Assembly (NCBI GenBank): GCA_012656075.1
Contig: JAAKBF010000247.1
Coordinates: 1 to 64,000 of the forward strand
Reading direction: 5' to 3'
Origin: Phytophthora hibernalis
Lineage: Eukaryota > Oomycota > Peronosporomycetes > Peronosporales > Peronosporaceae
DNA length: 64,000 nt
Positions 22,360 to 33,263 of the stretch are shown one piece after another; the first letter of the stretch is position 1, and each line of letters opens with the position of its first letter. Position numbers and translations under genes: made by a program. The notes under the pieces were generated by a model that saw only the letters and a list, made by a program, of their open reading frames with translations, was not told the DNA's origin and searched no databases.

Positions 22360-24744
22360 TTACACGGCAACGGTCAGCTTTACCTCCGCAGTCACATTCA
22401 CGTCCACGTGGTCTCGGCAGCGAGTAGCTGCATTGTACAGCGCCCACGATCGCGACAAACCGTCGTCCATGGTCGCATTCTTCAGGTTGTGCAACGATTC
22501 GATCGGGTCGACAGTAGCAGCATTTACAAGAAGTAATGACAGCCACGTAATGGTCGTGTTGACCTCGACGACAATCGGCTCCTTCGAAAGGATGTCATTC
22601 CACTCCTGTTCCACGAACGTCGACGTACGCGCGAGCTCATTGATCGGAGACACCGGGATCATCTGAATGCCGTGGATCGCATACTTCTCGTCCAGGAACC
22701 ACGTGTTGTAGAAGACCTTGTTGTCAAAAAGATTCCCGTGACATGGTTGCGCACGATCGATGGCGGGTGAACCGTGTTGTCCGATGTCATGAGGAAGTAC
22801 GTGCGAATGGCATGCGCATCGAGACGCAGCATCAGACTTCCCAAATCCTCCACGGCCTTGTATCCAGTAACTCGACCCCACAAAGTCATGCCGTAGAAGA
22901 AGTTGATATCCTCCGACGTACTCTCCTCGTCCTTGCCATTGTCGATTGAAGTCACACCGTGCGAGTACGAGTGGCCCAAATACCAAGAAAAATGACGGAA
23001 ACGGGGAAGTACTTGTCGTCGGCACTCGGATTAACCACGTCGCGCAGCATCGTCCAAATTACCTTCTCGAGCTCCGGCATCCGAGACCAATTCGGGTCTA
23101 GGTGCTTCAGAATGGCCGACGCCACCACAAAGTAGCCGTAATGGTAATGGTGGTCGTTGTACATGCCGTTACCGAACTCCGTGTAAATGCTGCCAGTCTG
23201 GAAGATGGAGCTCGAGATCAAACCGCGGTACAACGTGTCGTACATGAGCGGTGGCGATAACGTGTTGTTTAGCACAGGCTCGATCAACTTCTCCAATCTT
23301 TCCAGGCAGTATGACAGCAAGGTTGTGTCTGGGCCTACCACCGAGCTGTCTGCAGCCATCAGACACAGCGAGGCGTACTTCTGGAAGTACTTGCCATTGT
23401 AGTACCAACTGTCGGCATCCCAGTCAGACCAGTTCCCCATGATATCCTTCTGCAGCGTCCTCAGCATGTCCGTCTCTAGAACAATCCACGGGGACGGCTT
23501 ACGCGCAGGGTAGAAGTCCACCTCGAAGTCCGCCTCCGGCTCGACAAAGGACCACGTCGGGTTCGTCGTCACCTGACCAACCATCGAGCCACGTGTCGCC
23601 GAGTGCATCACGATGGCCCCTGACTGCTCGCCGTTGTCGGAGACCCGGTCAGCGACGCCACCTGATGCGGCAACGCGAAATGAAGCAGACCCACCGTGTC
23701 ACAAGTGCTGCCTTCGGTGGCCCAGTGCAGCGAGTACCCCGTTCGCGACTCCATCGACACACTGCCTCCAAGCACCATGCACGACGCAAACTCATCGTAC
23801 ACGATGTCGTCGGCGTCTTCAGGTAGCAAAGCCACTCGAATTGTTCCAGTATACCCAGCGTCCGCAACCAGTGATGAACCCGACGCGTTCACTGAAAACA
23901 CCACTGAATCCTCCACACGGAACGAAATACTCTTGTCACTCGCGTACAGCACCCACGTCTGACTGTTATTGAGGTGGATGACGAACTTGCCCGGCGCCGA
24001 GTCATCGACAGCAGTGATGTCGTGCTCGGTGTCGATGCGCGGAGTCAGTCCGTCATACTTAGCCGACACGAACGCCATACCACTCACGAGCGCAGAGTCC
24101 ATGCATTTTCCGCTGGCCTGGTCACATGTGCGGAGCTTGGCGCCGCCTTCGTCCCATTCGTACACTTCATACGTCGGCTCGTACGTGAAAAACTCCTCCG
24201 ACGACAGCGTCAGGTCGTTATGGTATGAGTGGTTGTAGTACTTGACGGTGCCATTGATCTCCGGTCCAATCTCAAGGTACGTGTGCGAGTAACATGTCTG
24301 TAGTCCGTACGGTGCCTCGCGTGGTAGTTTCACGGCATACGGGTTGGACCACGCCGCGTAGTTCGACACGTTCTTGAGATCGGTAACGTGGATGAGGTTA
24401 CCCCACCAATCGTTGGTCGGAATGGGCTGGTTAAGTGCTTCTTCAGCGACGTTGATGATCGGCACGATTTTCTCGAGACTGCCATTACGTTCGAACAGCG
24501 CCTCGGACGGTCCATCAGTGCCGAACGCCGCAAAGTACCCGCCGGTTGCTGATCCTTGCTGGGTACTACTAGTGGCGGCGGGGGTGTTGGGACTGAGCGT
24601 TCCGACCAACTTATCGGTGACGCTCTTCACGGTTCCGTCGACGAAGCTGTAGCCTTCACCGACGTCAGGGTCGGCGAGCGATGCGACAACGCGGCGTGCA
24701 CTCACCGCAATCACGCCAACCTGAAGCAACGCAAGTACCTTCAT
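22360..24744 (-). CDS. GH81 endo-1,3-beta-glucanase, copy 2, three one-base deletions
   Basis: ATG 24744 opens a signal peptide (MKVLALLQVGVIAVS) and a GH81 protein that aligns along its whole length with copy 1, including PTNDWWGNLI, DHHYHYGYFV and the acidic block GKDEESTSEDINFFYG. Comparison with copy 1 shows three missing bases. One is at about 23,613 (ggcccctgac against ggcaccctgac), one at about 23,003 (ggaaacgggg against ggaatctcgg), and one at about 22,724 (tcaaaaagattc against tcgaagaagatg). As written the gene cannot make a full enzyme. Substitutions between copies are mostly silent, which argues that the breaks are very recent or are sequence errors rather than old decay. Confidence 0.85.
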
Positions 24745-25258
24745 GGTATCCGCGGTTGGTTCTCTTCAACGGTAGTTTTAGGCCGAAGTTGGCTGGAGAG
24801 GGACTGTGCAACGAGTGCGCAGTAGGCGTCAAGCGCGAAAATGAATTGGACGTGAAGTAGGGTGCCAGTCCATTTCATACGGGAGGAACAGGTCTCATGG
24901 CAAGAGTTCTGCGCCACGCTTTGCAAATCCATAAGGTCAAGAGATTGGTTTTAGGCTGGGGCGTCGGACGGAATAATTACCTTATCTAAGTAGACAAGAA
25001 CAAAGTAAGTTAAAAAAATGGTGTTTTAATTTGCACGTGAATGCCGCTTCGCTCGCCCACGTATAATAATAATCGTTTCTGCCTGATTGGTATTCGGTGA
25101 ATGCAAGGAGCGAGGTTCGCGCTCCCTTGAAGGACACAACAGAATAGACTTCCACGTATTTGGTGCATACAGAGGGTTCATACACTAAGATAAGATAGTT
25201 CTTCGACGGACAGAAGTGAACTCTATTCCTTCACGATACAACAGCGCATATTACCACT

Positions 25259-25616
25259 AATAGTGGTTATCACGGTTGGAAAGTATGTTTGAGCAGCCAA
25301 TAAGATCAAACCTTCGTGTACCGTCTTTTTCAACTCTAACCTTCCGGCAAAAAGACGAAGGTTTGAGCAGGAGGTGAAGGTTTGTCCTGATTGGCTGCTG
25401 TGTTTGTCTGGGAGAGGAAGACAAGCAGAAGCATCGATCACACCGTCTTCACCCGCGTCTTCGGTCGTCCTCCCTCGTCCGTGTCGGACAAATACCAGCC
25501 AATAAAGCGTTCTGGAGACCGACGGGGATCAGCGAGACCCTCACAGTTGAAAGTTGAAGGTTTGATTTGATTGGTTGGTGGAACATACTTACTTTCTAAC
25601 CGTGATAACCACTTAT
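25259..25616. mobile_element. MITE-like element with ~60-bp imperfect terminal inverted repeats
   Basis: The left end reads TAGTGGTTATCACGGTTGG and continues to a GATCAAACCTTC block. The right end on the complementary strand reads TAAGTGGTTATCACGGTTAG and continues to ATCAAACCTTC. The ends match over about 60 bp with small indels. The centre has a secondary inverted repeat (GCAGCCAAT / ATTGGCTGC) and several AAGGTTTGA repeats. No coding capacity, so it would be non-autonomous. The target-site duplication is unclear, possibly TA. Confidence 0.65.
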
Positions 25617-25869
25617 AGTTCATGCTCACGCGTCACGACCAAAATGATGCACACCCATAATCTCGATTGCTGCATAATACATTACAGTGAACCAGTAAAG
25701 TACACGACCGAGCCACAATCTCATCTTCCGCAAAATACATAAACTTACAAAAAAACTGTTAGTATGAACGCATTCCTCAGTCTCATTCATGCCGATGCCG
25801 TGTTGTCATTCTCTGGGCCGTCCTTCGTAGGCACGTAATAATAATGGCATAGGTACTGATGTGAGACAG

Positions 25870-26225
25870 TGATAAAATATTTTAATTGCTATTTCTGTAA
25901 TTGTTTTTGTAATATACAAGTGTACCGGTAAAGACGATTTTAGTGAAAATCTTTGTGTCGGTGGTTCAACCTAAAAACAAATATTAATTTTAAAATATTT
26001 TTTATTAAAACTAAAATTATTAATATTTTTAAATAAATAAGGTAAAATATCTTTAATTAAAAAAATGAATCTTCTTTTAATTGTTTTTATTTATTAAAAT
26101 TTTATAAATATTTCTATAAATAATAGTTTAGTTTTTCGATCATAAAAAGAAATTATTTTCAATTTCAGTTATTTCAAATGTTTTTCTTCTATTCTACGTA
26201 TCAAAACTTTTGTTCAGTGAACATG
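25870..26225. other. AT-rich island
   Basis: About 350 bp made almost entirely of A and T runs (for example ATTAATTTTAAAATATTTTT), within flanks of balanced composition. No long frame, no obvious tandem unit and no recognisable mitochondrial gene. Confidence 0.7.
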
Positions 26226-26510
26226 TATTAAAATACTTACCGTAGTACATTGTACATGTACCATGTACCTGTATCTACTCTATGGCCACACGATTCACAT
26301 TCTGCTCGCCAGCGCAATTTGACGAAATTGAAGTGTTTACGAGACATGGTTCGCAACCGTAAGCTTTCTGTAATAATCAGTTGAATGGATTACTGTACTG
26401 GTACTACATTCCGTATATTCTTGTTTTAACAGTAATACATGTATTATACATGTAATACTTCATTGGATTAAACTACTACACGAACTAGCTGGACAAACTG
26501 CTCTGCATCC

Positions 26511-26535
26511 AGTTAATCCTAGACTAGGATTAACT
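26511..26535. repeat. 25-bp perfect palindrome with one-base centre
   Basis: AGTTAATCCTAG (26,511-26,522) and its exact reverse complement (26,524-26,535) flank one A. Confidence 0.8.
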
Positions 26536-26852
26536 ACCGCTTAAGCACTTCATTGCTTGGAATACATGTAAACAACGATTTTTGCAAACAATAGGGTAAA
26601 GGCATTGTCTGGATAGCTCAAGGTATCATCCATGGATTTCTGGATACATGTAATACGGATCACTCAAGTGAGGCAACCAGTCTCCATTCGGGAGTAACGT
26701 TGGGCTTTGCTCATTTGATTTGCTTGTGAACCTGGCGACACTCGAATTCGTCGATTTGGCAGGTATTTCGCATTGACGAGTTATCAAGAAAATAATTAAA
26801 CCACAGCTTGAGTGCAAAATGCACGCAAATGACTGCGATGTTTCAGAATATG

Positions 26853-26962
26853 AGTTATGCGTATGCGTGGGTGACATTCACGATATGAGATGAGTTTCAT
26901 GCATACTGTACATACGTATTAATATGACATTCATATTATGAATTTCACCCACGCGTATAACT
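26853..26962. repeat. 110-bp inverted-repeat element
   Basis: AGTTATGCGTATGCGTGGGTGA at the left is matched by the reverse complement of TCACCCACGCGTATAACT at the right, apart from a 4-bp gap. The core is AT-rich and non-coding. It may be a tiny MITE. Confidence 0.45.
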
Positions 26963-27367
26963 GGTGAGCAGATTGCTACATGTACTGTGTCAGACGCGTT
27001 GACGATTCAAAGCAAGACTCAACATTACTGGTGAACAGATTGGTATTAAAAGCTTTGACGAAGCAATACTGTACACCTGTATTGTGGAAAGCACAACCCA
27101 TCTCAAGGTTTTGTGCGCATGAATACGACAGCGAGATCGTGAAATGGTACCGGTACAGTACCAGTATTTGGGCGAGCACAATTGCTGTCCTCGACTCCAG
27201 ACGGTAACATCATGTACATGGACGAACAAACGTGTTTTCAGGATTTCTTAGACAACATTCATCATTGCCCAAGGCTTCGCATGAGCGCCATTCGAAGGGT
27301 TACCATCACTGAAACATTAGGAAGCTGTATATCACGGAAATTTATTCACGACGCAAAATTATTTTTC

Positions 27368-30300
27368 TTACTTTCGCGATCTCCGCTTCGTTTCGTAGTG
27401 AGAAGCAAAGTCCGGAAAGCCATCAGTTACGTCGTTGCTTTCGTCAATACCGATAATGTAGAGTTTCTCCTTGAGCCCTTCTTTTCATATTCAAGGCGTG
27501 TAGCAGTCGTTCTTCTTTCTGAAGATCTTCGGCGAGCTGATCAATCTCATCTTGGATAATTTCAGACTCTAGAAACTTGTCGTGCTGCCGATGATCATTC
27601 AGGCTGTAACAGTGGTTTCGTTTTGCGTTCTCTGCATCACTTTTGATAGCCTCTAATGCCGACTTTTTCTTTCGGATGTCAACACGTTCGTCTTGTACCG
27701 TGCTTCGATACTGTGCATTATTTCTCGTAGCACGATTCGAAGCTTGAACTCACACTGAGGGTTATTACAGTTATCTGTATGTGCTTCAACATTATGCCAA
27801 TTGCGACACATTTGATCGCCACACGGTACGTCTGTAGCACAACGATTTTCACGGATTCTTCTGCATTTGCGTACGCAGGCCTTACCCAGCGGTGGCTTGC
27901 AAAGCAATGCATCAATAAATTCAATCGACTTTCGCAGACACTGCTTGAATATTCCAGTTTCCTGCTTGGATCGCTGTCCAGCGTAGCAAAGCTTTCCGAT
28001 CGCGTCGTCTACTGGCGGCAGAAGATCGTCCTTTTTCGCGAGCGACTGGCTGGCAGGAGTCGCCAGTGATTCTTCTCCCATTAACAAATCTCGGTTAACA
28101 GCATAATACTTCTGAAAGTCTGCAAGCTGGGCGACCGTGTCGATTTCTGCTTCTTTAGCAGCATTGGTATTTACCCTCTTCACGCACAAATAAAACTCCA
28201 GCTGTTCGTTCGAGTAGCTCGACTTGCTTTTGAGCAACAATGTATTGCTTGGAGTGTTGGATGGTCGAGATTCAGCTTCGGTCAATTCTCTCCTTCGATT
28301 ATTTAGTTCTCTGCGTACTTTACCAATGCGCTCATGCTGATGCTCAATTTGGTGCAGCGTTTCACGCAACATAACTTGAATCGAGAATTCACATTGCTTG
28401 TTTCGGCAACACAAGACATGCGCATCTACTTCATGCCAATGCTGGCACAGTTCGTTCCGGCAGGTACCGATATTCTGGCACCACTGCTGCCGCACCTTTT
28501 GACAGTTTCGCAAGCAAACTTTCTCTGGTGATGGTTTGCACAGCAGAGCATCCAAGATCTGAATGCCCTTGTTCAGTCTGTCCTTGAAAATCTTAGTCTG
28601 CCGAGGAGAGCGGTGTTCAGGATGGCACAGCATCCCAACAACATCAACAATAGGCTTCCGAGTGGCTGCTTCGTTCTCCACATCATTATCATCTTCACTT
28701 TTTTTCTTTCATCATTTTCGCTTTCAATCCACTCTTCATCCTCTTCATCACCGTTCCTATCATCAACCTTCACTTCACTGCTACTGTCATCTTCCGTTTC
28801 CGTGTCTGCACCAGACGAACCAAATAATGCTTTATCAATATCCACTTCTCTTTCTCCACCGCCGTCTTCGTCTGCACTACTCCATAACTCAATCACATCT
28901 CGATCCTCTTCTCGTTGTTTCTTAGCTGGAAGTGCAGGTCTCCTCTCCAACGACCTTTTCCTCTTTCCCATAGTAGCAGTGATAGAAATAGAGGTCAACA
29001 GAACCTCCTAGCAGAAGCAATACTCTTCCGTGCTAGCGTCCTACTCCGTCCACCTCTCGACGGGTCTGCCTTTGCCTCAGCTCGCATTGGTACCTCCAGA
29101 GCTCAACGCAGCATCCACCTGAGTATGTTCCACCTTCACCACAGTCTCCTTGGCTTCTGCAGCAGCGTCCACTGTCCCAATAGCTCCATTGTCCACCGCC
29201 ACCTTCACTTCTCCATTGTTTTGTGAGTCTCTTGGCCGCAGCCACACATCCTTTGTCACCAGTGAGCCTAGCACCAGCTCCGGCGTGTTGATGTGACACG
29301 CCAGGATGATGCGGTCCATTTGCTGCGTGAAATACGGCGACGTGTCCATGTTGGCGGCGATGTACCGCACGAGTCGTTGGCAGCAGTCGTTGTACGTGTC
29401 ATAGTAGTCGACTTCAACCAGACAAGCTGGGACGAGGACGCTGCCGTTAGTTGAAGTAGCAGAGGTTTAGCCACACGAGGCTTGATCTCTAGAAGAAACC
29501 CGTTGATTCGAGAATCTGCGGGTTGTCACTCAATACTACACTCCTGGTGCTCAAGGCTGTTGCCTGCACCACCTTCAGTGGCAAGTGCTCTTAAGTCATT
29601 AACTTTCTCTTAGGTTATAAGCCCAAAGTGAGCATGGAGGGTCACAAGGTTGATACCATCCGCTCGCTGAAGTTCGACGGCAAAAACTTCCTGGCGTACA
29701 AGGAAGGTCTGAAGGCGGCGTTGCGTGCTCGGAAATGCTGGAAGATCCTGACTGGAGAGGAAACCAAGCCCGAGAAGGACGGCACACCGGCGACGAAGAA
29801 AAAGCGCGAGGAGTGGCGTGAAAAGGTGTTGTTGCTGGACGATATCCTGACCAACACTCTGGACGACGTGACGCGAGTCCGGCTCGCTCATCTCAACAAG
29901 CCTCAAGCGAAGTGGGCTGCACTGGTTGATGATTTCGAGAAGAAGTCATTTGCAGTGGCGTTGTTCACGAGAAGAGAGCTGCTTAATGTGGAGTTTGATC
30001 CTGATAATGAATCAATTCGGGATTATATCCATCGTGTGGAGGCCATTCGGCAGAAACTGACCCTCATGCACGAGGAAGTGTCAGACAAGGAGATGATCAC
30101 TGCTTTGCTTACTGGATTGGGTGCGAAGTATGAGAGTATGGTTGAAACCTTTGACAACTTGGACGACTACTCTCTGCAGCAAGTGAAGATCAAGCTCACG
30201 AGTCGTGAAGAGCGCCTGAACCAGGCGAAGGCGGTGACTGAGGCCAAGGCCCGTAAGCAAGGGAATGGCCAATCTGGCGTTGGTGGATCGCAGTTCGGTT

Positions 30301-33148
30301 CTACGCAGACGGACGAGAAGGAGGTTTCGTTAGTGAAGAAGAAGAGAAGTCGTGGAGGTGGTGGTCGTGGTCAAGCCAAGCGACGACGTGCCGAGATTAT
30401 TGTCATAACTGTGGCAAATTCGGGCACTATGCATACGAGTGCCGAGCTCCGAAGAAAGACCAGCAGCAGAGCGGCAAGCAGAGTCAAGGCAACTCGCAGG
30501 GTAAGCGGCAAAAGCAGCAAAGTGATGGTGACAGCTGTGAGGATCTCTCCGGTTACTACAATCCAAGCAAGACCGGAGGAAAGAAGGGCAAGCCTGTGAA
30601 CATGATCGAAGTTGTGGAGGAAAAGCCGATGCCATGTTTCACTAGTACGAAAGTTGAAAATGCATCTGGCAACAGCTTCTTCATCTCGTTTGTGTTGGAT
30701 AGCGCATCTGGCGTGAATATCTGTGGATGCAAGGAGGCATTCGTGTCTATGACGTCTGAGTGCGACACTGTGATGAAGTGGTTCGACAACTCGCGCAAGA
30801 AGGCACAGATGAAGGGGTTGATTAAGTTTGCGATCGTGGATGAGCAGACTAAAGCTCGAGTGTGGATAACTGTGGAAGCTCTCTATGTGGAAGGGGTACC
30901 AACCTGCTATCGCAGCGGAAGTTGTACAAAGAGTATGGCTTTTTCGCGCAAACTAGTGAAGACCAGGAGGTGACTACGCTGACGAACCGAGTGAAGCACA
31001 GTGTCTGGCAGTTTGAAATGGTGGGTGATCTCTATCAAACAACGGTAGAAGTTCCGAGCTCGCCAACTCTGGCTGTGCTGCAGACCTCTGCTCAGCCTAC
31101 CAGAAAACTTCGAATGTGGCATCATCGCCTGGCCCATGCCAATTGGCAGGTGATCAAGGACATGTCATCGAAGGAAATGGTCAAAGGCTTGGAGTTGACA
31201 AAAGAGGACAGATGTGGAAAGGCAAATTGTCTCGATTGTGATATGGCGAAGATGAAGAGAATGTCCTTCAAGAAGATGACACCTGAACGAGCTACGGTGC
31301 CGTTCGTCAAAGTGTTGATGGATCTGGGCTTTCTCTGAGTGCCCACGCTGGAGGGTAACAAGGTGTATCTGCACCTCATTGACGAGGGATCGAGATATCA
31401 GTGGTTGTATGGGCAGAACACGAAGGAGGAAACTGTGGAGAAGCTGTGGACTTCGTTGACAAAGCGCTGACGGAACGCTTCAAGATGAAGATCCTCGGCG
31501 ATGCGAACAATTTGCTTGGGCTACAGATAAAGTATGAGCCTGAGACCCACGTCTCGTTCAAGCAGACGAAGTACATCCAGGACATCATGGCGAAGTTCAA
31601 CATGGAGTCCGCGTACCCAGTACGCATTCCGATGACAGTGGATGGGGTAAAGCTGCAAGATGCTAGCCCTGAAGAACATGAGAAGTGTAAGAATCTGCCG
31701 TACAGAAGTCTTGTTGGGTGCCTACAGTATTTGGTGAGTGGGTCGCGCCCTGAACTGGCGACAGCCGTGCGGATCCCCAGTAAGTTCCTCAACACGTATG
31801 GTGTTGCGCATTGGCGGGCTGCAAAACGAGTGCTGCGGTACTTGATAGGAAGCCAGGACATGGGATTGCAGTTTGACTTTGTCAAGGTACGCCAATTTGA
31901 CAAGCTGTGCATTGAGGTCTACACAGATGCAAACTTTGCGTCTGAAGGTGGAGATATGAAGTCCGTGAGCGGCTTTGCAGTGTTCTGTAATGAACAGTTG
32001 ATCTCTGCAAGGTGCTGGAAGCAAGATAACCTAGCTGAGAGTACTTGTGAGGCCGAGCTGATTGTGGCGAACACTGGGCTGCATGACGCTGTCTGGCTAG
32101 AACAGCTAGTGGATGATCTGGGCTTGGCAAGGGAATCAACGACACTGTACTGCGACTCGGCAAGTGCTCGTGAGATGATGAAGCATGCTGGAAAGCATCG
32201 CAGAACAAAGCAGCTCAACATCAGTGACCTCAAGATTCGTGAGTACGTGAAAAGCGGGAGTCAAGATTGAACCCGTGTCATCGAAATCGAAATGTGGCTG
32301 ATCTATTGACCAAGCCTCTTCCTCTGGATGCCTTTCAGCGGCACAGAGAGAAGGTAGGAGTGCATCCTGCCAAAAGAAAAGCGAATGAAGGCCACGCGCA
32401 AAGTGCACCACCACAGCAGAGTGGAGTGCAGAGTGTTCGGGAAGAGAACATCCCCGAAACCGGTGAGTCCGACAAGGAAGCTGGTGGGCAGCAAAGTCAG
32501 GGCCGTCGAGGAATCCTGGTTCGCTTCAAGAAGAGAGCCCGAGCTAAATGGAAGAAGAAGAGAGTGAATCGTCACGACAAGTGGCATGAGGTTCTGGCAG
32601 TGAGGGCTGAAGCACCAGATGAAAAGAAGACCAGATCCGACTACATGTAGGAAGTGTATAGTGGCAAAGGGTGAATTCATGGTTCTTGTCATTGAAAATG
32701 CTAACGATGCTATGTGTTTGGCATGTTGCAGATGAACCACAAGCGGAGCGCCTCGATGTTGAGGTCGAGAAGAGAGTAAGAGAAATTGGTCGACTTCAAC
32801 CAGACAAGCTGGGACGAGGACGCTGCCGTTAGTTGAAGTAGCAGAGGTTTAGCCACACGAGGCTTGATCTCTAGAAGAAACCCGTTGATTCGAGAATCTG
32901 CGGGTTGTCACTCAATACTACACTCCTGGTGCTCAAGGCTGTTGCCTGCACCACCTTCAGTGGCAAGTGCTCTTAAGTCATTAACTTTCTCTTACATAGT
33001 CCACCTGAGACGGGTCTGGAGGCTGCGCGGCTAGATCCAGCTCCTGCTGGAAGGCACCGCACACAGAGCGCAGCGTATCGGCCACGCGCTCATGCAGCTC
33101 GAGCCTGAAGCGGCCCACGACCGCCAGCCCTTCGCTTCTCGAGGCCAT
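27368..33148 (-). CDS. TZ-A: NMDTSP-domain protein with two TAZ-like zinc modules, split by a retrotransposon
   Basis: The N-terminus (ATG 33148, MASRSEGLAVVGRFRLEL) runs to 32,995 and resumes at 29,404 after a 3.6-kb copia element. Removing the element and one CATAG copy restores the frame exactly (QVDYDTYNDCCQRL), followed by NMDTSPYFTQQMDRIILA. A basic then acidic middle follows, with NLS-like GKRKRSLERR. Two Cys/His modules come next (about 28,560-28,330 and 27,930-27,700), both with spacing C3C7C5C4C3H4H3C4C and ending QCEF. A Glu/Lys coiled coil leads to the family ending FPDFASHY and a stop at 27,368. Frame changes also occur near 29,070, 28,650, 27,670 and 27,440. The protein is probably nuclear; its function is unknown. 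The insertion should abolish it. Confidence 0.75.
29400..29404. repeat. left target-site duplication CATAG
   Basis: CATAG directly precedes the left LTR and is repeated directly after the right LTR at 32,995-32,999. Removing the element and one copy restores the TZ-A reading frame, which confirms both the 5-bp duplication and the element borders. Confidence 0.9.
29405..29612 (+). repeat. left LTR (208 bp)
   Basis: Identical to 32,787-32,994 except at the second base (A here, G in the right copy). It starts TAGTCGACTTC and ends CTTTCTCTTA. The sequence just after it (GGTTATAAGCCCAAAG) is the likely primer-binding region. Confidence 0.92.
29634..31450 (+). pseudogene. copia gag-protease-integrase N-terminal part
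   Basis: ATG 29634 opens a gag domain (FDGKNFLAYKEGLKAALRA ... RDYIHRVEAIRQKL). Near 30,400 the frame changes, and a CCHC zinc knuckle (C-x2-C-x4-H-x4-C) is encoded at 30,401-30,448. A protease-like FVLDSASGVNICG follows. After another change near 30,900 comes the GAG-pre-integrase block MWHHRLAHANWQVIKDM with a C-x4-C-x2-C cluster. The frame stops at 31,336. The start of the integrase catalytic domain (LHLIDEGSRYQWLYG) is readable after it but is then lost. Confidence 0.8.
31451..32650 (+). pseudogene. copia reverse transcriptase C-terminus and RNase H
   Basis: Starts abruptly within the RT thumb/connection region (DKALTERFKMKILGDANNLLG), so the YVDD active-site region is absent. The RNase H domain is clear: VYTDANFASEGGDMKSVSGF, ESTCEAELIVAN and YCDSASAREM. 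After a frame change at about 32,268 the usual copia ending is seen (NRNVADLLTKPLPLDAFQRH), followed by a basic tail to 32,650. Confidence 0.85.
32767..32786 (+). other. polypurine tract
   Basis: A nearly all-purine run, GAGAAGAGAGTAAGAGAAAT, lies directly before the right LTR, where plus-strand DNA synthesis is primed in LTR elements. Confidence 0.7.
32787..32994 (+). repeat. right LTR (208 bp)
   Basis: Starts with the canonical TG (TGGTCGACTTC) and ends CTTTCTCTTA. One mismatch to the left LTR in 208 bp. CATAG follows at 32,995-32,999. Confidence 0.92.
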
Positions 33149-33263
33149 GATTGGAAAATGGCTACGACCTGTATAGTAGCATACTTTATGATAAATCGTG
33201 GGGCGAAAAAGTTGAAGTGCACTGCTCCATTTGGTTGGAATGGAATCCATGCTACAGGTACCA

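Larger units (their letters stand above)
24745..27367. other. 2.6-kb gene-free region: MITE-like element, AT-rich island, palindromes
   Basis: No coding frame is supported on either strand. It contains an inverted-repeat element (25,259-25,616), an extremely AT-rich stretch (about 25,870-26,225), a 25-bp palindrome (26,511-26,535), a second small inverted-repeat element (26,853-26,962) and many TACATGTA-type octamers. Confidence 0.55.
29405..32994 (+). mobile_element. Ty1/copia-type LTR retrotransposon, internally deleted
   Basis: A 3,590-bp element with 208-bp LTRs, flanking CATAG repeats and a purine-rich tract before the right LTR. Domain order is gag (UBN2-like), zinc knuckle, protease, GAG-pre-integrase, then RT C-terminus and RNase H, which is the copia order. 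The integrase catalytic core and the RT fingers/palm are missing, joined at about 31,430-31,480, and the frame is broken in several places. It would need an intact relative for movement. The LTRs differ at only one base, so the insertion is young. Confidence 0.92.

Noticed and set aside
27182..27559. Plus-strand 125-residue frame near the TZ-A 3' end
   Set aside because: It overlaps the antisense of the TZ-A coiled coil and conserved C-terminal motif; not a separate gene.
24990..27600. tRNA, rRNA or CRISPR-like arrays in the gene-free gap
   Set aside because: No cloverleaf, rRNA motif or regular spacer-repeat pattern was found by eye.
28563..29226. Plus-strand Ser/Phe-rich frames
   Set aside because: Antisense of the acidic Glu/Lys-rich middle of TZ-A; low-complexity shadow.
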